This document shows positions 55,156 through 64,000 of a stretch of 64,000 nucleotides of DNA, piece by piece (position 1 is the stretch's first letter; every line of letters begins with the position of its first letter). Source of the stretch: Jatrophihabitans endophyticus (GTDB lineage Bacteria > Actinomycetota > Actinomycetes > Mycobacteriales > Jatrophihabitantaceae); contig NZ_FQVU01000001.1 in the NCBI RefSeq assembly GCF_900129455.1, positions 992,001-1,056,000 of the forward strand, written 5' to 3'. A model generated the notes under the pieces. The model did no database searches, was not told the origin of the DNA, and saw only the letters and a list, made by a program, of their open reading frames with translations. A program made the translations under genes and the position numbers.

Positions 55156-56003
55156 CCGACACGCTGCTCGCCGGGGAACAGCACCGGCCCGACGACCCCG
55201 ACGCGGTCCCACCCATCCCCTGGCCCGTGCAGCACGGCCGGGTGGCGCGTGGCTTCATCCTCGTCGGCTCGGCGTTCGCGCTCGGCCTCGACGTCCTGCG
55301 GTTGACGTTCTCCCGTCGTTTCCAGTGGCGCGAGTTCGTCGAGCAGTTCTGGTTCGTCGCGAGCGTCTCGATCCTCCCGGCCGCCCTCGTCGCCATCCCG
55401 TTCGGTGCGGTCATCGCGCTGCAGCTCGGCACGCTCACCGTGCAGATCGGGGCGCAGTCGTTCACCGGCTCGGCCGCGGTGCTCGCCGTCGTCCAGCAGG
55501 CGAGCCCGATCGTCACCGCACTGCTCATCTCCGGCGCCGCCGGCACCGCGATCTGCGCCGACCTCGGCGCACGCACCATCCGCGAGGAGATCGACGCCAT
55601 GGCGGTGCTCGGCATCTCGCCGGTGCAGCGCCTGGTCGTGCCGCGCGTCTGGGCCTCGGTGCTCGTCGCCGTCCTGCTCAACGGCATGGTCTCGGTCGTC
55701 GGCATCGTCGGCGGCTACGTCTTCAACGTGCTGGTGCAGGGCGGCACGCCCGGCGCCTACCTGGCGAGCTTCTCGGCCCTCGCGCAGCTGTCCGACCTGC
55801 TCGTCGGCGAGCTCAAGGCGGTCATCTTCGGCTTCCTCGCCGCCGTGGTGGCGTCCTACCGCGGGCTGCACCCACGGCCCGGCCCGAAGGGCGTGGGCGA
55901 CGCGGTGAACGAGTCGGTCGTCATCACCTTCATCCTGCTGTTCCTGGTCAACCTCGTCATCACGACGGTGTACCTGCAGCTCGTCCCGCCGAAGGTCGGG
56001 TGA
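55152..56003 (+). CDS. yrbEA: MlaE/YrbE permease (YrbEA)
   Basis: 283 residues from GTG 55152 overlapping the ATPase stop. About five or six helices with FGAVIALQLGTLTVQIGAQSF, GAAGTAICADLGARTIREEIDAMAVLGISP and VNESVVITFILLFLVNLVIT, the complete MlaE domain. The conserved EEIDAM segment faces the ATPase. With YrbEB it makes the membrane channel of the Mce importer. Next gene starts four bases after this stop. Confidence 0.95.
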   Translation: MTDTLLAGEQHRPDDPDAVPPIPWPVQHGRVARGFILVGSAFALGLDVLRLTFSRRFQWREFVEQFWFVASVSILPAALVAIPFGAVIALQLGTLTVQIGAQSFTGSAAVLAVVQQASPIVTALLISGAAGTAICADLGARTIREEIDAMAVLGISPVQRLVVPRVWASVLVAVLLNGMVSVVGIVGGYVFNVLVQGGTPGAYLASFSALAQLSDLLVGELKAVIFGFLAAVVASYRGLHPRPGPKGVGDAVNESVVITFILLFLVNLVITTVYLQLVPPKVG

Positions 56004-56007
56004 CCCG

Positions 56008-56910
56008 GTGACCGACCAGCTCGCGCCGCCCGCGTCGGCCGCGCCGCCGCCACCACCGCCGACCGACCCCGCTCGGCCGCCCGCGCGAAGCGCCCCGGCC
56101 GTCGTCACCCGCCCGGTCGACAGCCTGGCCGGACTCGGCGCGCAGCTGCGGTTCCACGTGCGCGCGCTCGGATACGTGCCGCAGGCCCTCGTGCGCTACC
56201 CGCGCGAGGTCGTCCGGCTGCTCGGATCGGTCACCTTCGGCTCCGGCGCCCTCGCGGTCATCGGCGGGACGATCGGCGTGATGGTGACGCTGAGCCTGTT
56301 CACCGGCGCCGTCGTCGGCCTGCAGGGCTACACCGCCCTCGACGCGGTCGGCACCGCGCCGCTGACCGGCTTCCTCAGCGCCTACTTCAACACCCGCGAG
56401 ATCGCGCCGCTGGTGGCCGCGCTGGCCCTCGCCGCCACGGTGGGGTGCGGGTTCACCGCGCAGCTCGGCTCGATGCGCATCTCCGAGGAGATCGACGCCC
56501 TCGAGGTCATGGCCGTGCGCAGCGTGCCCTTCCTCGTCACCTGCCGCGTCATCGCCGGCTTCGTCGCGGTCATCCCGCTCTACGTGATCGGCCTGCTGAT
56601 CTCCTACCTCGGCAGTCGGGTCGTCACGGTGTACTTCTACGGCCAGTCCGCCGGCACGTACGACCACTACTTCTTCCTGTTCCTGCCCCCCGGCGACATC
56701 CTGCTGTCCTTCCTCAAGGTGCTCATCTTCTCGGTGCTCGTCGTGCTCGTGCACTGCTACTACGGCTTCACCGCCTCCGGTGGGCCCGCCGGCGTCGGCC
56801 AGGCGGTCGGCCGCGCGGTGCGGCTGTCCATCGTCAGCGTGAGCCTGCTCGACTTCTTCCTCTCGCTGGCCATCTGGGGTTCGACGACCACCGTGCGAGT
56901 GGCCGGATGA
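56008..56910 (+). CDS. yrbEB: MlaE/YrbE permease (YrbEB)
   Basis: 300 residues from GTG 56008. A Pro/Ala-rich cytosolic head (about 45 residues) precedes the MlaE domain: GSGALAVIGGTIGVMVTLSLFTG, GCGFTAQLGSMRISEEIDALEVM and CYYGFTASGGPAGVGQAVG. Forms the asymmetric permease with YrbEA. The stop overlaps the start of MceA by ATGA. Confidence 0.95.
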   Translation: MTDQLAPPASAAPPPPPPTDPARPPARSAPAVVTRPVDSLAGLGAQLRFHVRALGYVPQALVRYPREVVRLLGSVTFGSGALAVIGGTIGVMVTLSLFTGAVVGLQGYTALDAVGTAPLTGFLSAYFNTREIAPLVAALALAATVGCGFTAQLGSMRISEEIDALEVMAVRSVPFLVTCRVIAGFVAVIPLYVIGLLISYLGSRVVTVYFYGQSAGTYDHYFFLFLPPGDILLSFLKVLIFSVLVVLVHCYYGFTASGGPAGVGQAVGRAVRLSIVSVSLLDFFLSLAIWGSTTTVRVAG

Positions 56911-58178
56911 GCGTCCGCGCCCGCGACGCGCTCATCGGGCTCGTCTACCTGCTCGTCATCGTCGCGCTCGTACTGCTGTCGATCGCGTTCTTCCAACATC
57001 GCTTCACCGACTCGGTCGACGTGGCGGCGCGCACCAGCAGCATCGGCAGCTCGCTGCAGGACGGGTCGGACGTCAAGGTGCGCGGCGTGCTCGTCGGGCA
57101 GGTCAGCGACGTCACCACCGACGGCGACGGCGCGCGGATCGCGATGCAGCTCGACCCCGACAAGGCGCGCTCGCTGCCGGCCAACGTCACCGTGCAGCTG
57201 CTGCCGAAGACGCTGTTCGGCGAGCGCTACGTCAACCTGGCGCTGCCCGCCACGCCGCAGGGCCACCTGCGCGGCGGCGACACCGTGCGCCAGGACACCT
57301 CCCCCCACACCGTCGAGCTCGAACGGCTCTTCGCCGACCTGCTGCCGGTGCTGCGCGCCGTCCAGCCCGAGAAGCTGGCCGCGACGCTGGGTGAGGTCGC
57401 GGCGGCGCTGCGTGGGCGCGGCGCCGAGCTGGGCCAGACGCTGCAGGTGGTGGGCCACTACCTCGACGGCCTCGCGCCGCACGTCCCGCGCCTCGCCGAG
57501 GACCTCGACCGGCTCGCGTCCGTGGCCGACACCTACCGCACCGCGGCACCGGACATCCTGCGCGGGCTGGAGGCCATGACCACGACCAGCCGCACCCTCG
57601 TCGACCAGCGGCGCCACTACGGCGACCTGCTCGCCTCGCTCACCGCCACCGGACGCACCTACGGCGAGTTCGTCGGCACCAACCAGCAGCAGATCATCGG
57701 GCTCTCGCGCAACGGTCGCTCGCCTTTGCGCGTCACCGCGCACTACGCCAGCGAGTTCCCCTGCCTCAGCCGGGCGCTCACCGCCTTCGTGCCGAGGGCC
57801 GACAAGGCGTTCGGCGCCGGCAGCTCGCGTCCCGGGGCCAAGGTCACGCTGCGCGTCGTCCCGCCGAGCAAGGCCTACCGCGCCGGCGACGCGCCGCGCT
57901 ACGGCGCCGACACCGGGCCGCGCTGCCCGTACACGCCGGCCACCTCGCTGGCGAGCACGGCCCTGGCCGACCTGCCCGGCGTGACCGGAGCCGACACCAC
58001 CGCGCAGCGCGTGGACCCGAAGGTCGCCGGCATGGGCAGCGCGAACTCGCCCCAGGAGAACCGGCTCATCGCCGAGCTCGTGGCCCCGACGGCCGGCCTC
58101 GCCCCGGCGCAGTACCCCCGCTGGGCCAGCCTCGCCCTCGGCCCGGCGCTGCGCGGAACGCAGGTGACGCTGCGATGA
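56907..58178 (+). CDS. mceA: Mce family protein MceA
   Basis: 423 residues from ATG 56907. One N-terminal membrane helix (IGLVYLLVIVALVLLSIAFF) anchors the protein; then the MCE/MlaD domain (GSDVKVRGVLVGQVSDVTTDGDGARIAMQLD, FGERYVNLALP), a long helical part and a C-terminal Cys-containing, MceA-type tail. Six such proteins build a tube that carries lipid across the periplasm-like space. Start and stop overlap neighbours on both sides (ATGA). Confidence 0.93.
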   Translation: MSVRARDALIGLVYLLVIVALVLLSIAFFQHRFTDSVDVAARTSSIGSSLQDGSDVKVRGVLVGQVSDVTTDGDGARIAMQLDPDKARSLPANVTVQLLPKTLFGERYVNLALPATPQGHLRGGDTVRQDTSPHTVELERLFADLLPVLRAVQPEKLAATLGEVAAALRGRGAELGQTLQVVGHYLDGLAPHVPRLAEDLDRLASVADTYRTAAPDILRGLEAMTTTSRTLVDQRRHYGDLLASLTATGRTYGEFVGTNQQQIIGLSRNGRSPLRVTAHYASEFPCLSRALTAFVPRADKAFGAGSSRPGAKVTLRVVPPSKAYRAGDAPRYGADTGPRCPYTPATSLASTALADLPGVTGADTTAQRVDPKVAGMGSANSPQENRLIAELVAPTAGLAPAQYPRWASLALGPALRGTQVTLR

Positions 58179-59293
58179 AGAGCCTGACCGGACCGATCGT
58201 CAAGAGCCTGGTGTTCGTCGTCGTCACCGTGCTGGCCACGACGCTGCTCGCGCTCACCATCACCAACGGCGACACCGGGGGCGGCCGTACCTACCGTGCC
58301 GTCTTCAGTGACGTCACCTCGCTCAACACCGGCGACGACGTCCGGATGGCGGGGGTGCGCATCGGGCAGGTGCGTTCCATCTCGATCCGGAACCGGCGCG
58401 AGGCCGTCGTGTCGTTCTCGCTGCCCGCCGACCGGGCCCTCGCGCCCACCGTCACCGCGTCGATCCGCTACCGCAACCTGATCGGCCAGCGCTACGTCGC
58501 ACTCGACCAGGGCGCCGGGTCGCTCACGCAACCCCTGACCGACGGCGCCACGATCCCGCTCGCGCGTACCCGCAACGCACTCGACCTCACCGTGCTGTTC
58601 AACGGCTTCCAGCCGCTGTTCCGCGCGTTGCAGCCGGCGCAGATCAACAAGCTGTCGGCCGAGATCATCGCGGTCTTTCAGGGCGAGGGGCCGACCATCG
58701 ACAACCTGCTCGCGCAGGCCGGCGCTCTCACCAACACCATCGCCGACAAGGACGCCGTGATCGGCAAGGTGGTCACCAATCTCAACGCCGTGCTGGCCGC
58801 CGTCAACGGGCGGGGCGACCAGCTCAGCACGCTCATCGCGTCGCTGCGGCGCCTGGTGTCCGGGCTCAGCGCCGACCGCCGCTCCCTGGGCTCGGCCGTG
58901 ACCGGCCTGTCGGGGCTGACGAGCGACGTCGCCGACCTCCTCGACCAGGGTCGCGCCCCGCTCAAGGCCTCGATCCGGTCACTCGGCGCGCTGTCGGCCA
59001 ACCTCGCCGGGTCGTCGGGGGCGCTGAACTCATTCCTGGAGCGGCTGCCCACCAAGCTCGTCACCATCGGCCGAACGGCGTCCTACGGCTCGTGGCTGAA
59101 CTTCTATTTGTGCTCGGTGGGCGGCCGCATCCCGGTCCCGGCCGGGTACGGCAACGTCGCCACCACGCAGTACCCGGCGCCGCCGGGCGTCTCCCCCTAC
59201 CCGACGATCGTCAACACCGCGGTCAACGGTGGAGCGCCGAACCCCGCCGGTCTCGTCGGCGTCAACCCGAAGACCGCACGGTGCGGCGCATGA
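58175..59293 (+). CDS. mceB: Mce family protein MceB
   Basis: 372 residues from ATG 58175. N-terminal helix (SLVFVVVTVLATTLLALTIT), MCE domain with TGDDVRMAGVRIGQVRSISI and IGQRYVALDQG, then helices rich in Leu/Ala (SAVTGLSGLTSDVADLL) and a C-terminal part with NFYLCSVGGRIP and a terminal Cys. Overlaps mceA and mceC by ATGA. Confidence 0.93.
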   Translation: MKSLTGPIVKSLVFVVVTVLATTLLALTITNGDTGGGRTYRAVFSDVTSLNTGDDVRMAGVRIGQVRSISIRNRREAVVSFSLPADRALAPTVTASIRYRNLIGQRYVALDQGAGSLTQPLTDGATIPLARTRNALDLTVLFNGFQPLFRALQPAQINKLSAEIIAVFQGEGPTIDNLLAQAGALTNTIADKDAVIGKVVTNLNAVLAAVNGRGDQLSTLIASLRRLVSGLSADRRSLGSAVTGLSGLTSDVADLLDQGRAPLKASIRSLGALSANLAGSSGALNSFLERLPTKLVTIGRTASYGSWLNFYLCSVGGRIPVPAGYGNVATTQYPAPPGVSPYPTIVNTAVNGGAPNPAGLVGVNPKTARCGA

Positions 59294-60297
59294 AGGCCTT
59301 CAGCGAGCGCAACCCGATCGCGGTGGCCGTCGTCGGCCTCACCGCGCTCGTCGCGGTCGTCGTCGCGGGCCTGAACGCCGACCACCTGCCCCTCGTCGGC
59401 AGCGGCGACACCTATGCCGCCAACTTCCGTGACGCCGGCGGGCTCAAGAGCGGCGACGACGTCCGGGTGGCCGGGGTCAAGGTCGGCGAGGTCGAGGACA
59501 TCGACCTCGTCCGCCGCCACGTCCGCGTCGAGTTCACGGTCAAGGACGCCTGGCTCGGCGATCGCAGCACCGCGGCCATCCGCATCAAGACCCTGCTGGG
59601 CGAGGAGTACGTGGCCCTCGACCCGCAGGGCAGCCACGCGCTGGCCGAGGCCACGCCCATCCCGGTCGCCCGCACCACCACTCCCCTCGACGTCAGTGCC
59701 GCGCTGAGCGGGCTCGCCCGCACCACCGGCGGCATCGACACCGCGCAGCTGGCCCGCGGTTTCGACACGCTCTCGTCCGCCTTCCAGAACACGCCCCGCT
59801 CGGTGCACACGGCGCTGACCGGGCTGTCGCGGTTGTCGAAGACGATCGCCTCGCGCGACGAGCAGCTGCGCCGCCTCGCCGCCAACGCCAGCGAGGTCAC
59901 CGGTTCGCTGGCCCGCAGCGACCGCAATATCGCCGCCCTCATCGGCGACGGCAGCCTGCTGCTGCAGGAGCTGCGGCAGCGCAGCCAGGCCATCAGCGGG
60001 CTGCTCACCGGCACCCGCGATCTCGCCCGGCAGCTGTCCGGGTTCGTCCGCGACAACCAGGCCGCCCTGGCTCCCGCGCTGGCGCAGCTGTCCAAGGTCA
60101 CCACGATCCTGACCGGCAACAAGCGCAACCTCGACGCGGCGCTGCGGGCGATCGGCCCGTACTACTCGATGCTCACCGACGCGACGGGCAGCGGCCGATG
60201 GGTGGACGTCTACCTGTGCGGGCTGTTCACGAAGTCCGGCGCACCCATCCTGGACGCCAACGCCAAGCGCAACTGCCGGCCCGGGACGGGGAGCTGA
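59290..60297 (+). CDS. mceC: Mce family protein MceC
   Basis: 335 residues from ATG 59290. N-terminal helix (IAVAVVGLTALVAVVVAGL), MCE domain (SGDDVRVAGVKVGEVEDIDLV, LGEEYVALDPQG), helical part (LARSDRNIAALIGDGSLLLQELR) and a YLCGLF-containing end. It belongs to the same tube; its stop is one base before the mceD ATG. Confidence 0.93.
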   Translation: MKAFSERNPIAVAVVGLTALVAVVVAGLNADHLPLVGSGDTYAANFRDAGGLKSGDDVRVAGVKVGEVEDIDLVRRHVRVEFTVKDAWLGDRSTAAIRIKTLLGEEYVALDPQGSHALAEATPIPVARTTTPLDVSAALSGLARTTGGIDTAQLARGFDTLSSAFQNTPRSVHTALTGLSRLSKTIASRDEQLRRLAANASEVTGSLARSDRNIAALIGDGSLLLQELRQRSQAISGLLTGTRDLARQLSGFVRDNQAALAPALAQLSKVTTILTGNKRNLDAALRAIGPYYSMLTDATGSGRWVDVYLCGLFTKSGAPILDANAKRNCRPGTGS

Positions 60298-60298
60298 C

Positions 60299-61423
60299 AT
60301 GACCGTCGAACCCGCTCCGCCGGCCACCGGTGCCCGCCGCACGCTCGGGCTCGTGCTCGTCGCCGCCGTCGTGCTCGGCGTGCTCGCCGGCACCTGGTGG
60401 TGGCGCACGCACCGCGACGGCCTCGAGTTCCGCGCCCGTTTCACGTCGTCGGTCGGCGTCTACCCCGGTTCGGACGTTCGCGTCCTCGGCGTGCCCGTCG
60501 GCACCGTCGAGTCCGTCACCCCGCACGGCCGGTACGTGACCGTCGCGATGGAGCTCGACCCCGACCGCGTCGTACGGGCCGACACCTACGCGGTCATCAT
60601 CTCGCCCAACCTCGTCAGCGACCGGTACGTGCAGCTCACCGGGGCCTACGACGGCGGCCCACGGCTGCGCGACGGCGCCACCATCCCGCTCGCCCGCACG
60701 CGCACCCCGGTGGAGCTCGACGAGCTCGCCCGCAACCTGACGAGCCTGACCGACGCGCTGGGCCCGAAAGGCGCCAACGCCACCGGCTCGCTGGCGCGGC
60801 TGCTCGACGTGGGGGCGGCGAACCTGGGCGGCAACGGAGCGACGTTGAACGGCACGATCCGCCGGCTGAGCGAGTCCGGCCGCACCCTCGGCGCCGCCCG
60901 CACCGACATCTTCGCCAGCATCGACCGGCTCGCCCGCTTCACCACGACGCTGAAGGATCACGACGCCCAGCTCGGCAGCGCCAACCGCAATCTCGCCGCG
61001 GTGAGCCAGACGCTCTCCGACGACCGCGAGACCTTCGGGCAGGCGCTGCGCGAGCTCGGCACCGCGCTCGCGCTCGTCCAGGACTTCGTGCGCGACAACC
61101 GGGCGGCCCTGCGCGAGAACGTCGGCCGGCTGCGCACCGTCGCGGGCTCGCTCGCCGCGCAGCGCAGCTCGCTGGCCAAGGCGCTGCGCACCGCGCCGGT
61201 GCTGCTGCAGAACTTCCTCAACGCCTACGACCCGAGGACGAACACGCTGCGCGGGCGCGCCGACCTCAACGAGCTGACCGTGTGGGCATCGGGCGGGACG
61301 AGCGCGAACACCGCGGCCACGTCGTCGCTGACCGGTTCCGGCGCGGCCGACGCGGGTGGCTCCGGCGGCACGACCCCGCCCGCCGGGCTGCTGCCGCCGA
61401 ACACGTCGGGGGGATCGCGATGA
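60299..61423 (+). CDS. mceD: Mce family protein MceD
   Basis: 374 residues from ATG 60299. N-terminal helix (LGLVLVAAVVLGVLAGTWWW), MCE domain with PGSDVRVLGVPVGTVESVTP and VSDRYVQLTGAY, then a helical needle and a Gly/Ser/Ala-rich C-terminus ending in NTSGGSR. The end overlaps mceE by ATGA. As in other operons, the order A to F is that of tube assembly. Confidence 0.93.
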   Translation: MTVEPAPPATGARRTLGLVLVAAVVLGVLAGTWWWRTHRDGLEFRARFTSSVGVYPGSDVRVLGVPVGTVESVTPHGRYVTVAMELDPDRVVRADTYAVIISPNLVSDRYVQLTGAYDGGPRLRDGATIPLARTRTPVELDELARNLTSLTDALGPKGANATGSLARLLDVGAANLGGNGATLNGTIRRLSESGRTLGAARTDIFASIDRLARFTTTLKDHDAQLGSANRNLAAVSQTLSDDRETFGQALRELGTALALVQDFVRDNRAALRENVGRLRTVAGSLAAQRSSLAKALRTAPVLLQNFLNAYDPRTNTLRGRADLNELTVWASGGTSANTAATSSLTGSGAADAGGSGGTTPPAGLLPPNTSGGSR

Positions 61424-62781
61424 GCGGCCGGCGCCGGGGAACCGCCGCGCTCGGCGGCGTGGCCCTGCTCGTCACGCTGAGCGGCTGCGGTCTCGGTAAC
61501 GGTCTCTACGACGCGCCGCTGCCCGGCGGGGCCGACGTCGGCGACCACCCGTACACGGTGACCGTCCAGCTCGCCGACGCCCGCGACCTCGTCCCGCAGG
61601 CCGGCGTGCGCGTCAACGACGTGCCGGTCGGACGGGTCAGCTCCATCGACCTCGACCGCACCGGCAAGATCGCCGAGGTGGGCGTCGAGCTCAACGGCTC
61701 GGTGCGGTTGCCCGCCAACGCCATCGCCTCGGTGCAGCAGACGAGCCTGCTCGGCGAGAAGTACATCGCGCTGGCCGCTCCGCTCACCGCCGCGGCCACC
61801 GGGCGGCTGCGCGACGGCGACACCGTCCCCGTCGCCCGCACCACCAACGGCGTCGAGATCGAGCAGGTCTTCGGCGCGCTGTCGCTGCTGCTCAACGGTG
61901 GCGGCATCGGTCAGCTCAACGACATCAGCCGCGAGCTGAACGCCTTCGCCGGTGGGCACGAGCAGCAGATCCGCACGTTCTTCGGCAGCGTGCAACGCGT
62001 CGTCGGGCAGCTGGAACAGCGCTCGTCGTCGATCACCCGCGCCCTCGACGCGCTGGCCACGCTCTCGGACTCGCTGCGCTCGCAGGACGCGCGCATCCGC
62101 ACCGTGCTGCGCTCGCTCGCCCCCGGCATCGACGTCCTCGCCGCGCAGCGCCGGCAGCTGACCACCGCGCTGACCGCGTTGAACCGGTTGTCGCGCGTGA
62201 CGACGGCGACGCTCGACGCCAGCAAGGACGACATCATCGCCGATCTGAAGGCGCTGGCGCCGATCCTGCGCCACCTCGCCGACGCGGGCGCCGCGCTGCC
62301 GAAGTCGCTGCAGGTGCTCGTCACCTACCCGTTCAGCGACGGCGCGCTCGCCGGCATCAAGGGCGACTACCTCAACGGCTACGCCACCGTCTCGCTGCGC
62401 ACGCCGGGGGGCAGCGTCTACCGGCCCGCGGCGGCCACCCGGCTGCCCGGGTCGGGACCAGCGCAGGTCGCGACCCCGGCGGGGCTGCTGCCGGCCACGA
62501 GCTCGGCGGCCTCGGGGCTGCCGGCGACGCTCACGCTCACCCCCGAGCGCACGACGCCGGGCAGTGCCGCGACGTCACGATCCGGTTCGTCGGCGCGGCG
62601 ATCCACCGGGACGTCGTCGCGATCGGGCTCCGGCGGTTCGTCCGGATCGGGGTCCGGGTCAGGTTCGGCGTCCGGATCGAAATCGGGTTCCGGCTCGGCG
62701 TCCGGATCGGGGTCCGGCTCGGCGTCCGGGTCCACCTCGGCCGGTACGACGAGCGACGCCGCGGACGGAGGCGGTGACTGA
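61420..62781 (+). CDS. mceE: Mce family lipoprotein MceE, with Ser/Gly-rich tail
   Basis: 453 residues from ATG 61420. LVTLSGC gives a lipobox with Cys23, so this is the lipidated member (LprK position). MCE domain with QAGVRVNDVPVGRVSSIDL and LGEKYIALAAP, helical part, then a C-terminal low-complexity tail of about 70 residues made of SGSGSAS units (short DNA repeats near 62.63-62.74 kb). The tail is longer than I expect and may reach into the cell wall. It overlaps mceF by one base (TGATG). Confidence 0.92.
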   Translation: MSGRRRGTAALGGVALLVTLSGCGLGNGLYDAPLPGGADVGDHPYTVTVQLADARDLVPQAGVRVNDVPVGRVSSIDLDRTGKIAEVGVELNGSVRLPANAIASVQQTSLLGEKYIALAAPLTAAATGRLRDGDTVPVARTTNGVEIEQVFGALSLLLNGGGIGQLNDISRELNAFAGGHEQQIRTFFGSVQRVVGQLEQRSSSITRALDALATLSDSLRSQDARIRTVLRSLAPGIDVLAAQRRQLTTALTALNRLSRVTTATLDASKDDIIADLKALAPILRHLADAGAALPKSLQVLVTYPFSDGALAGIKGDYLNGYATVSLRTPGGSVYRPAAATRLPGSGPAQVATPAGLLPATSSAASGLPATLTLTPERTTPGSAATSRSGSSARRSTGTSSRSGSGGSSGSGSGSGSASGSKSGSGSASGSGSGSASGSTSAGTTSDAADGGGD

Positions 62782-63884
62782 TGCTGGCCCGCACCACCAA
62801 GTTCCAGGTGCTCGCGTTCGCGGTGATCGCCGTGATCGGCGTGGCCTACCTCGGCGTGCGCTACGTGGGGGTCGCGCGCTGGGTCGGCGCGGCCGGCTAC
62901 ACGGTGCGCGTCGACCTGCCGGCCGCCGGCGGCATCTTCAGCAACGCCGAGATCACCTACCGCGGCGTGGCCGTGGGGCGCGTCGGCGACATGCGGCTGA
63001 CCCGCACCGGCATCCAGGTCGACGCCGACATCACCGCCGACGACGACATCCCCGCCGACGTCGAGGCAGTCGTGGCCAACCGGTCCGTCATCGGCGAGCA
63101 GTACCTCGACCTGCGGCCCCGCCGCCAGACCGGCCCGTACCTGCGCGACGGCAGCGTCATCCACGCCCGCGACACCGCGCTGCCGCCGCCGGTCGAGGAC
63201 GTCCTGCTCAGCACCGACCGCTTCGCCCGCTCCGTCCCGCTCGGCTCGCTGCAGACCGTCGTGGACGAGCTCTACCTCGCCACCCAGGGCTCGGGGCAGG
63301 ACCTGCAGTCGCTCATCACCACCAGCAAGCAGTTCTTCGGCGCCGCCGACCACGCATTGCCGCAGACGATCGACCTGATCACGACGTCGAAGACCGTGCT
63401 GGCCTCGCAACAGCGCGAGTCGCAGTCGATCAAGACGTTCGGCGCGAACCTCGCCCGGATCGGCGCGCAGCTGCGCCGTTCCGACGGTGACATCCGTACC
63501 GTGCTCGGCCGGGCGCAGTCCTCGCTGGCGCAGGCCAACGCCCTGATCGACGACATCAAGGGCTCGGCCCACGGGTTGCTCAGCAACCTGCTGACCACCT
63601 CGCAGGTCTTCCTCGCCAACAAGGACGGGCTGCGCGAGCTGCTGGTCAAGCTCCCGGTCGCGGTCACCGCCGGCGGTTCGGTGATCACCCCGAACGGCAT
63701 CAACGTCGGTCTCGTCCCGACCTTCTTCGACCCGCTGCCCTGCACCGCCGGCTACGGCGGCACCACCCCGCGCACCGGCCTCGACACCACCGGCAACCCC
63801 GCGCTCAACCTGCGGGCCGGCTGCCGCGCCGCCGGATCGGACCAGGTCGTGCGGGGTAGCCGGAACGCCCCCGGAGGCCGATGA
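62781..63884 (+). CDS. mceF: Mce family protein MceF
   Basis: 367 residues from ATG 62781. N-terminal helix (FQVLAFAVIAVIGVAYLGVRY), MCE domain (FSNAEITYRGVAVGRVGDMRL, IGEQYLDLRPRR), helical part, then a C-terminal MceF-type region with PCTAGYGGTTPR. The tube is thus complete. Stop overlaps the next start (ATGA). Confidence 0.93.
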   Translation: MLARTTKFQVLAFAVIAVIGVAYLGVRYVGVARWVGAAGYTVRVDLPAAGGIFSNAEITYRGVAVGRVGDMRLTRTGIQVDADITADDDIPADVEAVVANRSVIGEQYLDLRPRRQTGPYLRDGSVIHARDTALPPPVEDVLLSTDRFARSVPLGSLQTVVDELYLATQGSGQDLQSLITTSKQFFGAADHALPQTIDLITTSKTVLASQQRESQSIKTFGANLARIGAQLRRSDGDIRTVLGRAQSSLAQANALIDDIKGSAHGLLSNLLTTSQVFLANKDGLRELLVKLPVAVTAGGSVITPNGINVGLVPTFFDPLPCTAGYGGTTPRTGLDTTGNPALNLRAGCRAAGSDQVVRGSRNAPGGR

Positions 63885-64000
63885 TGCCCACGACCCGGTC
63901 CACGGCCGACGAGGACAGCGAGACGATGACACCCCCGGACGACACCCGCGTCGGCATCGCCGCGAGCACCGCGCGGCTGCTGCGCGCCCACCGCGCCACC
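63881..64000 (+). CDS. start of a further operon gene, probably Mce-associated membrane protein (partial)
   Basis: Forty codons from ATG 63881 (overlaps MceF by ATGA; ATG 63884 also possible) run off the window. The visible part, MMPTTRSTADEDSETM followed by a Thr/Arg/Ala-rich stretch, is a hydrophilic head. Genes after mceF normally encode Mce-associated membrane proteins with such an N-terminus and one helix, so I infer that, but no helix is visible yet. Confidence 0.5.
   Translation, partial: MMPTTRSTADEDSETMTPPDDTRVGIAASTARLLRAHRAT

Overview
The window is very GC-rich DNA from an actinobacterium. Evidence: GTG/TTG starts, stop-start overlaps (GTGA, ATGA, TTGA), WhiB7, mycoredoxin, UvrD2, a complete six-gene Mce operon, and long GC stem-loops without U-tracts at gene ends. 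From 13.7 to 39.5 kb, gene order and orientation match, as I recall it, the Mycobacterium tuberculosis block Rv3193c-Rv3199c (UPF0182, PDZ/S16 protease, zincin, ThiF-like, AarF, whiB7, uvrD2, mrx1, nudC). The extra genes and absence of typical mycobacterial features suggest a Frankiales/Jatrophihabitans-like or related lineage rather than a mycobacterium. I see no insertion sequence, phage, CRISPR array, tRNA or rRNA.

Layout. 0-3.2 kb: a truncated VOC gene, a small lipoprotein, a YbdK-type carboxylate-amine ligase, and a TetR-VOC pair. 3.2-11.4 kb: two adjacent Gly/Ser/Thr/Asp-rich surface proteins (1950 and 719 aa) sharing SGDTG motifs. The larger has about 202-residue repeats and a C-terminal sortase-like signal. 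11.6-13.6 kb: an MFS exporter divergent from an HxlR regulator across an operator-like palindrome. 13.7-25.3 kb: the conserved UPF0182/PPA1309/PDZ/zincin/ThiF/AarF block with a cluster of DnaA-box-like 9-mers at 20.98-21.22 kb. 25.4-26.6 kb: whiB7 with a full attenuation leader (promoter with AT-rich element, upstream ORF, antiterminator, terminator). 26.7-39.6 kb: amidase, AsnB, UvrD2, MFS/ArsR, mycoredoxin, a degenerate uridine-kinase-like protein, a fused asymmetric ABC exporter and NudC. 39.5-46.6 kb: an M16 protease pair, VapBC, a lipoprotein, an M20 peptidase and an MFS exporter.

46.6-64 kb looks like a lipid-uptake region. Two PucR-type regulators flank five secreted proteins, and a divergent operon encodes an Mla/Mce importer: ATPase, two YrbE permeases, MceA-F and the start of an Mce-associated protein, almost all with overlapping start and stop codons. 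One secreted protein is translationally coupled to a PucR gene, and three share a recognisable sequence core. I infer that the secreted proteins serve or sense the Mce substrate.

The strongest candidates for something new are the SGDTG-repeat surface pair, the secreted-protein/PucR/Mce module, and the DnaA-box cluster. The whiB7 leader is an unusually readable example of a known type of regulation.
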